DNA from: Lojkania enalia
Lineage: Eukaryota > Ascomycota > Dothideomycetes > Pleosporales
Length of the DNA: 64,000 nucleotides
Direction: 5' to 3'
Assembly (NCBI GenBank): GCA_010094045.1
Contig: ML986689.1
Location: forward strand, 7,265 to 71,264
In this document: piece by piece, positions 56,787 to 64,000 of the stretch
Layout: every line of letters begins with the position of its first letter
Numbering within the stretch: position 1 is the stretch's first letter
Notes under the pieces: generated by a model
Database searches by the model: none
The model's input: only the letters and a program-made list of their open reading frames with translations
What the model was told of the DNA's origin: nothing
Program-made: the position numbers and the translations under genes

Positions 56787-58775
56787 TTACAACGTCTGCT
56801 TTCCTCTTGTCTCAATCGGCAAGACCAACATGCTCAAAAATGCCGCCAAGAACAGTCCCCCACTCGCATAAATTGGGGCCTGCGGATTCGCATCTCCAGC
56901 CTGGACCGCGACGATTGGGGCGCAGAGGCCCGCCACCCTATTCAAGAAGCTCGAGATTCCTGTCCCCGTCCCCCGGTTTGGCGCTGGGAAGACCTCGGGC
57001 GTGTACGCGTATAACACACCGTACATGATGTTCTGGAACAGGGCCTCGAGACATGAGAATGCGAGCTGGTAGTCCGAATTTGCCGAGATGGTGAAGCAGA
57101 AGATGAAAATACCAGTTATGAGGGTGGCGATGGCCATGGTACCCTTGCGGCCGAGATACTTAATGTCAACAGTGTAACAAGCGATAATGCTGCCGGGGAC
57201 ACCGACAATGGCGGTGATAGCGTAGTTGCGGTACACAATTGATGTTGGTGCATCCTGTTCGCCGCCGGAGTTGGCAAGGTATTGGGGTAGGAAGGCGTTG
57301 AAAAGGGGGTAGGCCATACCAATGGTTGCCCATTGGAACCATAGGAGGCAGGTGGTGAGGCCGAGTTTCTTGTTTGCGAAGAGAGGACCGATACGCTGGG
57401 TTGAGAATTTTGAGAGCGAGCGGTGGAATATTTCTAGCGTGCTTAGTTTAGAGTCCTGAGTTACTTCGGGGTCGCCGCCGATGGAGTTGAGAATGTCTTC
57501 TGTAAGCCAGGTTTGCGCCTTGTTGTGGTATGCGATGCCATGGACGACGGCAATGGCTTCAGACTGGCGCCCGCGGGAAAGAAGGAATTTGGGTGATTCG
57601 AAGAGATGGAAGAGGAAGAATCGGCAGATGAACATCATAAATGTGAGGGCACCAAGCGTGAGAACGAAGTAACGCCATCCCATGTTTTCAGATCGTGTGC
57701 AAGAATCTTCACCGCAAGAGTAGTTCGGAATAAAGCCCCAGGCAACTAATACCAATTAGTAGACTGAAAAGGGGCTTATTGTGGTGATGATTTACTCAGA
57801 GAAGCGACGAGGTTTCCGACCGGCCACCATACCGATAGTAGTGTGAGCAGATTGCCAGAAGCGAAAGGTAGAAACTCAAGAAACAATGCTCCATCCACAG
57901 GGAGATTTCCACCGACACCAAGGCCAAGGCAGGCGTAGAGCGCGGCAGTTCCGACCCAATTTGGTCCACCTCCAGCAGCTAAACCGAAAATACCTGCAAT
58001 CATCAAAGTCATGTTGAAAGCGAGACGGCGTCCGATGACATCGGAAGCAATCCCCCAGAAGCTCGCACCAATGCAAAGACCGAGAAAGAGTGCTAGCGTC
58101 GTGTATCGAATCTGATTTGTGCTCACGCCAAATTCATCTGAAAGTTGGGGAAGAGTAAGCGCGACGCCCTACACATAGATGATAAGTAACAGCTCTTGTT
58201 GGTGTAGAGAATAAGAAGCGCACCTGGAGCCAAAGACTATGGACGAGTCAGCGCGCAGATTCGATTGTCATCTGGGGGACCGAAACTTACTTATCAGCCA
58301 GCCAGCCGAAGCCGCAGAGGACGAACAGCTCCCACTGATATCGGCCCATTCCTATGTCTTGTATGGCTTTATTGATAACCTTGGACTTTACTGGACATTA
58401 AATTATCAGTACTTTCCTTTCCGTACCGTTCACGCTCGTATCAGTCATTCAAAAGGGACTTCGGGTTCTGAAAGGGTTGAGGTTCTGAAAGGGTTGAGGC
58501 TTACGATCATATGACGATTTCCGCTCCGACGCTGCCAGATCAGACTCAACCTCTGCCTTTAGAGCGTCTAGAGTCAGTCCGACTATTATGCCGCTCGAAC
58601 TATCACTGCTATCATCTCTCTCTTTTTTCTCGGCAATCTTCCCTATCTGTGACGTAAGTGAACTTCGTCGCTGTGACACAATGGAATTGCGATGCGCGGC
58701 TTGTTGCAAGGGTACTAGAACTCCCGGGAACTCAGAAACATCGTGTTTCTTGAAAGGATTCATAAAGTACGGCAT
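56787..58775 (-). CDS. MFS transporter, sugar-porter type
   Basis: Five exons: 58775-58505, 58390-58291, 58236-58224, 58168-57796 and 57745-56787; 571 aa. The third exon is only 13 nt (encoding the end of LADNLWLQ) and is required to keep the frame. A cytosolic N-terminus of about 95 residues precedes GMGRYQWELFVLCGFGWLAD (TM1). Landmarks: GLCIGASFWGIASDVIGRRL with the D-x-x-GRR loop between TM2 and TM3, LGLGVGGNLPVDG, FLFHLFESPKFLLSRGR (PESPR-like motif after TM6), a central cytosolic loop, then the second six-helix half ending VLPIETRGKQTL (PETRG-like). About 12 membrane segments. This pattern occurs in sugar/H+ or organic-acid symporters of fungi; the substrate cannot be read. Its intron 1 holds a tandem 17-bp duplication. 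Confidence 0.93.
58464..58497 (+). repeat. Tandem 17-bp duplication within an intron
   Basis: GGTTCTGAAAGGGTTGA occurs twice head-to-tail (58464-58480 and 58481-58497) inside the first intron of the MFS gene, near its donor site. Confidence 0.85.
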
Positions 58776-60847
58776 GATGGACTAATGGTGAGTTAAGAGG
58801 TGGATGCGTTGTCGCTACGGCGGTAAAGCATACAGTTAGGCGCTATGGTTTGCAAGCTGCTGTTGGGGAGTGTCGCTCGGGCTTGTCGAAAATTGAGTTT
58901 GAATCCAACGCGCCGTGGAATGTCGAGATATCGTTGGTTCGGAAACGCTCACTCCGTCATCACCAGAGCAATTGATGCTTGATGTAGTTGCTGAGACTGT
59001 ATTGGGTCGTCGATATATTATACAACAGTTGCGGGTGCTGGAAGCGCAAGAACGGAGACACAAAGTCGTGTTTAGTTGGAAGTGAGCGAGAGGAGTGAGT
59101 GAGTCGATATATTTTTAAAAGATGGTTCACTAAGAAATAACGAGGGGAAGTCTGAGATTCGATGTGGGCTCAGGGTTGCCACATACGTACAATGGTACAG
59201 TAGCCAGTAGTGGTGGAGGCTGATGTGTGACTGGAGCGGCTCTATTGTATGACGTAGGAGTTGCCCGAACGTAGTGGAAAAGCACTCAGGTGTGCATGCG
59301 ATCACGAGACGAAAAAGAAAGGGCCTCCCGGTCGGCCTGCGTTTGATTTGTCGTTTTAGTTTACCGTACGTCAAGTGTTCGTGAATCGCTTGCGCTGGCC
59401 GAGGACTGCGTGCCGACCTCCGATGAGAGGCTTCGCCTACTGTGGTACTTCAATGCCAGATGACGCATAGCGCTGGGTCTCAAACGACTAACAAGATATG
59501 CAAATGCTCTCATACTAGCCGAATACTACCACAATTTGTAAAACGTATTTGTCCTTTCTGTTCTGCAATAATTATTTTCACAGCTGCGTCCACTAGCGAA
59601 AAGCCCTCTCCCGGTTCCTCGGCATCCTTGGAGTTTGCTTATTCGATGTGGATCCCGCGAACATCATATTGCATAATAGCGAACCATGTACTCTTGTAGC
59701 AACAACGGGAGCTCGCCAACCCCACACTGCGCATCCGATTAGATTCTGATAAGGTCCCTGGATTTGTTGCCACAGCTACAAAAAGTGCGGCACGGCTGAA
59801 AGGTAATTTCGGCGACAGATGCCGACTGCGCCCGATTACCTAGGTAGACCTGACTGTCCGCTAACTCAACGCTTTGAATATAATAAAAGAGATCGAGGGC
59901 GGTTAGCGCAGTAGCCGGCTATTGTTGGCGTATTCGGCCAAAAGTGGCACTCCAGTGACGTAGGCATATGTTTAGATAGACCTGAGGTCTGTGGAATATG
60001 TGCTGTCACATTATTGTCACTCTAAAACAGCCTCATCTTGAGATTGAATCATTGTGGCACGGGCAATTGCTTTCATACAATTCATCTAGAACTGAGTATG
60101 TAGCTAGGGTGGTGCATGCCGACGTGTATCGAAGCCGCTGTAAAAGTCATGTCCTAGGTCCCTTGCTTGCTTGGTTCTTTATCAGGTGCCTTCTCAGGAG
60201 GTACTTGGTGGCTATCATATCTTTCGGCTGTTAATATCCCCATTCTTATCTCTCCCTTTGTCCTCCTTTCATATAACATGTCTGATTCATACCACATGGT
60301 CTTAGGCGGCACTAAGGATTCCCCGTCATCTCCCGGAGCACTCGTTCGCATCTTCTCGACTATGAGTTGATTGCCTTTCTGTTTCTTCCCTGCCAAGTCA
60401 ACGCCGTATAAGTACGATGATACGCAATTGAGCAAGAGAAAATTCGACTTGGAAGCCAATATTGAAAGCTGCCCCTCAACAGAATCAAGGCCAGTTCTTC
60501 AAGGGCTACGATACGGCGGTCGCCGGCGTCCAGGGCACTTTCCCTTCCGAGTTACCAACGCGGTGACGACCATTCCTTCCCAATTTGCGTCGCGCTCACG
60601 ACATACAAGGCAGCTGCGCGCCGACAGCCAAAACAATTAAAGCAAACAATCCGGGGCTCTTCTCTTGCGCCCTGCCGTCTCTCCATTGTCTCTACCATCT
60701 AATTTCTGCTTCTCTTCTCCTTTCCTTTCTTGCATCTGATTAGCTAGCCTTTTCTCGATAATTTCGGCGCACGCCTTCTCAAACTGAGTGGTAGCTTCCT
60801 GTCAGTCTAGGAGAGCGATTTCTAGCGTATCCCCATCATTACGCGCC
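58776..60847. other. 2.1-kb intergenic region, no gene seen
   Basis: Normal composition, several frames of 75-101 codons without domains or splice partners. The minus-strand frame at 60459-60154 (Lys/Glu-rich) lacks an ATG. Promoters of the MFS and coiled-coil genes must lie here. Confidence 0.5.
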
Positions 60848-61855
60848 ATGAATAACCCCAATCCCGTGCCGGTTCAGCCATCAGAGATCATGTACTGCGT
60901 AGGAGATTTGCAATTCCGCTACGTCCTTGCACCTCAGGCGGCTGGCGTGACAGAAAACCCTTTACCGGGTGCGGCAAACTTGCAACCTGCAGAGGTTAGC
61001 GACTCTGAGGCCGCAGACTTACGAAGTTCTTCTCCCGTGTACTTCCCGAGAGAGGATGATGGCCATGATGCCATCGGCAATGCTGGAGTTACGGTGCAAC
61101 CTGGACTGAGGACCAGGTGTTCAGTCTCTCCTTCAGCATCAAGTTCCTCCATTATTGATAATCTCCCGCGATTGTCTTTTAAAAGGTACACCAATTCCAA
61201 ATATCCTTTCAGGTTGACCTGTACGCCCCTATAACCGATGGCATTATGCTAATGCGATATAAGATTAATTCCATGTGCCCGCCTTGAAAGCAGTCCCGAG
61301 CTAGGCGAGACGTGGCTTCGTTCGGGCTCTACAATTTCAACCAATGAAGAAGAAGGTAGCGATGAGGGTGTTGTGTTCTTGAATCACGTCGTAGCACGTC
61401 CCGGAGAACATATTGACAACATAAAGGGGCGAATCGACAACCTCGGTGAACGAATCAATAACGTGACCGAGCGAACGGATAATCTGGATGAACAAATCAA
61501 CAATCTTATTGAACAGATCAACGTAGTTAGTGCAAGGATCCACATTCTAGAGGACCGCGACCGCAGTATCCAATCCAGCGTGGATGTGTACAGAAATGGG
61601 AACGACAGCCTTTTGCACAAGATGAACCGTGTCATTGAAAAAACCGAGCGGCTCACCGAGTTACTGCAGGAGGGTAGGGTAGAATATCATAAACAAGACA
61701 ATTCTCAACGTAGGCTTCGATGGGATTCCTCCCGAAAGCGAAAGCGTTCTCATCGAGCGCAACGATCGCTTAGCATTGGAAATAACATCGAGGGTATCCA
61801 GTCTCCACCACCATCCTATTCGCCTATCTCCCGGAAGAAGAAGAGGATTTCCTGA
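60848..61855 (+). CDS. Coiled-coil protein with seven perfect heptads and basic C-terminus, unknown
   Basis: Two exons, 60848-61185 and 61294-61855 (GTACAC ... AAGCAG, TGCTAAT branch), 299 aa; a later donor at the second AGGTT (exon end AG near 61213) would add ten residues. The N-terminal half is Pro/Ser/Ala-rich and likely disordered. Residues about 153-201 (61412-61558) are seven consecutive heptads of the form I-D/N-N-L-x-E-R with Ile/Leu at a and d: IDNIKGR, IDNLGER, INNVTER, TDNLDEQ, INNLIEQ and so on, a parallel coiled coil. Further helix follows (HKMNRVIEKTERLTELLQEG). The C-terminus has two basic clusters (SSRKRKRSHRAQR, SRKKKRIS) that could be nuclear localisation signals. No known family recognised. 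Confidence 0.75.
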
Positions 61856-63140
61856 GTGACTAATCCATCGGTATTACTCCTCCTATTAGTTTTAACTGGT
61901 CAAAGATCTGAGTCCGGCATCGTGCGCGTCGTGCTCTAGTGTTATCCCCGGGATTTCTAAAGGAATGTCTATGTTTTATTAAAATGTATTGAAAGCAGTA
62001 AAATGGACCATCAAGAATCGTCGATTTATTAGCGATGTGTCCCCTTATATTCCGCACAGCGCAGAGCTTATACTTCATCAGGATGTTCGGGAAATCTTCG
62101 ATATGGAGCATATTAGGTGTAGAGGAAGATTCGCCTTCGCAATTATACACACAGCGTAGAGATTAAGTCAACATGATGTATTCTACCTCAGTTTCATGAT
62201 TCCTAGTATCTTTGATCAATCCAAAAGTATTTTACATCGTTTCCATCGTGTGAATGACCACAAGGACTGTTTGGGAATTACGGCTTAAGAGTGTTAGGTT
62301 TTCTATCGTTGTTCTCTTTCACTTACTCAGTGGCCAAGAGTGAGATAGAAATATGGAATTGGACCGCGAGGATGCCACAATAACATCTAACACTTCGAAG
62401 CTAGACTTGACTCGAGATTTGCACCTTACGCCTACATTCTTTCCAGGTTTGGGGTTGTGAGGGGATTGTGGCCATGTAAATTGTTTTTGACCAACGAGTA
62501 AGAAGGTTTTCGCTTTAATAAAAGATGCAAATTACTGCGGGAAAGAATGAAAAAATTTCCTATTGGAGTTTCGGGCGATGGATAACCACTAGCAGGGAAT
62601 CGTAGCGCATGGAAAGCAAAAGTAGAGTGCGAAAAATGCTCCTAGTGGCATGAGACCCGATTGGTGAAACATTTTATTAGCCCAATGTTACGTGTCGTTT
62701 CATCATTGCTGGATCGTCATTGTGGGGTGCGGAAGCGCACTTAGTCTGCAAATTTAATATTCGCAGATGCTCCTACTCCGGTTTTGAGAGCTATGTCCTT
62801 CTTTATACAGTACGGCTTTGGTATGTATGAGTTTTATTATTACTAGTTCAAGTCGGCGGTGATTCTAAAGCTAGACCGATTCACCCCTAGCCGAACGCCA
62901 CCACCGCCCGAGCACGGATTATATACAAGATCTGTCTCGGTGTAGCCCAACTTTCTTTTAAAGAAGTTAGTAATTGAAATATTAATATAGTTAGAGCTGA
63001 CTTAAGGTAACTTAATATAAAGTAAGGGACAATCGAGCGGCGCAGATAAGGGAGCCGGGCCTCCCGATAACGTTTTCCACCTTTCCGGCGATGCATTTTC
63101 ACAACACATTAAGATACTGTAATATAATATATATCCTGGA
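61856..63140. other. Intergenic, no gene seen; AT-rich toward the transposon
   Basis: About 1.3 kb. From about 62.9 kb on the sequence contains TA-rich patches like RIP-altered DNA and probably includes the 3' end of the transposon to the right; terminal inverted repeats were not found. Confidence 0.45.
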
Positions 63141-64000
63141 TTAAGTAGTATCTATACTACCTTTCCCATACGTGCGTAAGTTATGCCCAGTCTCCCTACA
63201 GCAGCTGCAGCGTGTAGAAGCCTGCCGGCTCGCACCTGATTGCTCCATACTTTGACGTATTTTGCCCTCCAGCCGCTACTTAACATCCTTTTGAGCGATA
63301 ATCTCCTCTCACTCTGCCTTTAATAAGGTGACTCACTTCTGAATCTGCTTCTTCTCACGCTATTTATGCGTTGTGACAGCCTCATTTGCTCTCTCAAGGC
63401 TAGCGACTCGACCCTTCTACCCAGTAGCATTAATTCCCTGAATCACCTTAACCTACTCACAATTGCCTAGCTGTATAGCTTTAAGCTGGCCACATCTCTT
63501 TAAGTCAGTAACAACTAGTTTCGGTGATATCTTGCCTATTATAAAGCCAGGTTCGTCAAAGTTGTAGATGTCCTCATTGTAGATACTATACGTGGCCCTC
63601 GTACGCGCTACAAGCTCGAACCAGGTCCTAATAGTCTTAGGAACTTTATAGAAGGCTCTCTGATAATTGTATAGTTAGTTAAATTATATTTTAAGGGTAT
63701 TATTTCGCTTGACAAAGTTCCTAGGCTACCTTAAGCTAACCTGCCCAGCGCCGCGCTCAGCAAGCAGCTTATCCGCCATATCTGGAACAAAACCAAGAGA
63801 GGGCGCAAATTCTCGCGAATCTAGGTGTGGTATACCTAATAGTAACCTCCTTTTCTATCTTAGTAAGCCTTTTTTTATTTAAGCTGGCATTTGCGTCGCG
63901 CAACAATTCCAGCGTGTCGGTTACAGAGCATAGTTCCATGGACATGGAATGCTGCCGCGGTGTGTTTTATGCTTTGCATCTGACTAGAGTTGATAGCTGA
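63141..64000 (-). pseudogene. Pogo/Fot1-type transposase remnant with internal deletion, open at right edge
   Basis: Read on the minus strand from the right edge: a helix-turn-helix-like part (ARRKCQL), FAPSLGFVPDMADKLLAERG, NFVKRNNTLK, YNYQRAFYKVPKTIRTWFEL, EDIYNFDEPGFIIG (about 63570-63530, around the first catalytic Asp) and VIQGINATG. Then, near 63420, the frame jumps directly to the C-terminal tail GRVASLERANEA and a CCHC-like end (CSCCRETGHNLRTY) with stop at 63141. The DDE core with the second and third acidic residues is missing. Stops at tryptophan and arginine positions and the last knuckle Cys changed to Tyr fit RIP. Non-autonomous, dead. Confidence 0.85.

Overview
The window is nuclear DNA from a filamentous ascomycete (Pezizomycotina). 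The evidence is short introns with GT..CTAAC..AG signals, Zn2Cys6 regulators, a HET-domain gene, a NACHT-ankyrin gene, a LaeA-type methyltransferase, and a block of transposons degraded in the manner of repeat-induced point mutation (RIP). Gene content looks compatible with Leotiomycetes, but that is a guess; no species can be named from the sequence.

Layout. Positions 1-17.7 kb are a very AT-rich, gene-free block made of three copies of one Ty3/gypsy chromovirus. Copy A (minus strand, 1-6837, 3' end beyond the left edge) sits inside copy B (plus strand, only its 3' part visible, 6838-9969). Copy C (plus, 10497-17690) is complete, with 279-bp LTRs and a TTAAT target duplication. Composition switches to normal near 17.8 kb. 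From 18 to 36 kb lie mostly housekeeping or conserved genes: an unrecognised conserved-looking gene, a small protein with a possible PemK/MazF-like barrel, a prenyltransferase-alpha-repeat protein head-to-head with GET1, a LaeA-like methyltransferase, a small secreted cysteine-containing protein, a six-span membrane protein and a branched-chain aminotransferase.

From 36 to 50 kb the content is accessory: a NACHT-ankyrin (NLR-like) gene broken by one stop codon, an unknown secreted protein, a Zn2Cys6 regulator next to a HET-domain gene, and a decayed FAD-oxidoreductase/Rieske pseudogene. From 50.7 to 58.8 kb three intact genes may form a small functional unit: a secreted GMC oxidoreductase, a Zn2Cys6 regulator and a sugar-type MFS transporter. 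Then come a heptad-repeat coiled-coil protein (60.8-61.9 kb) and, at the right edge, an internally deleted, RIP-damaged pogo/Fot1-type transposase.

Exon-intron structures were worked out by hand from splice signals and reading phase. In all multi-exon models offered as intact genes the phases add up exactly. No tRNA, rRNA or CRISPR was seen.
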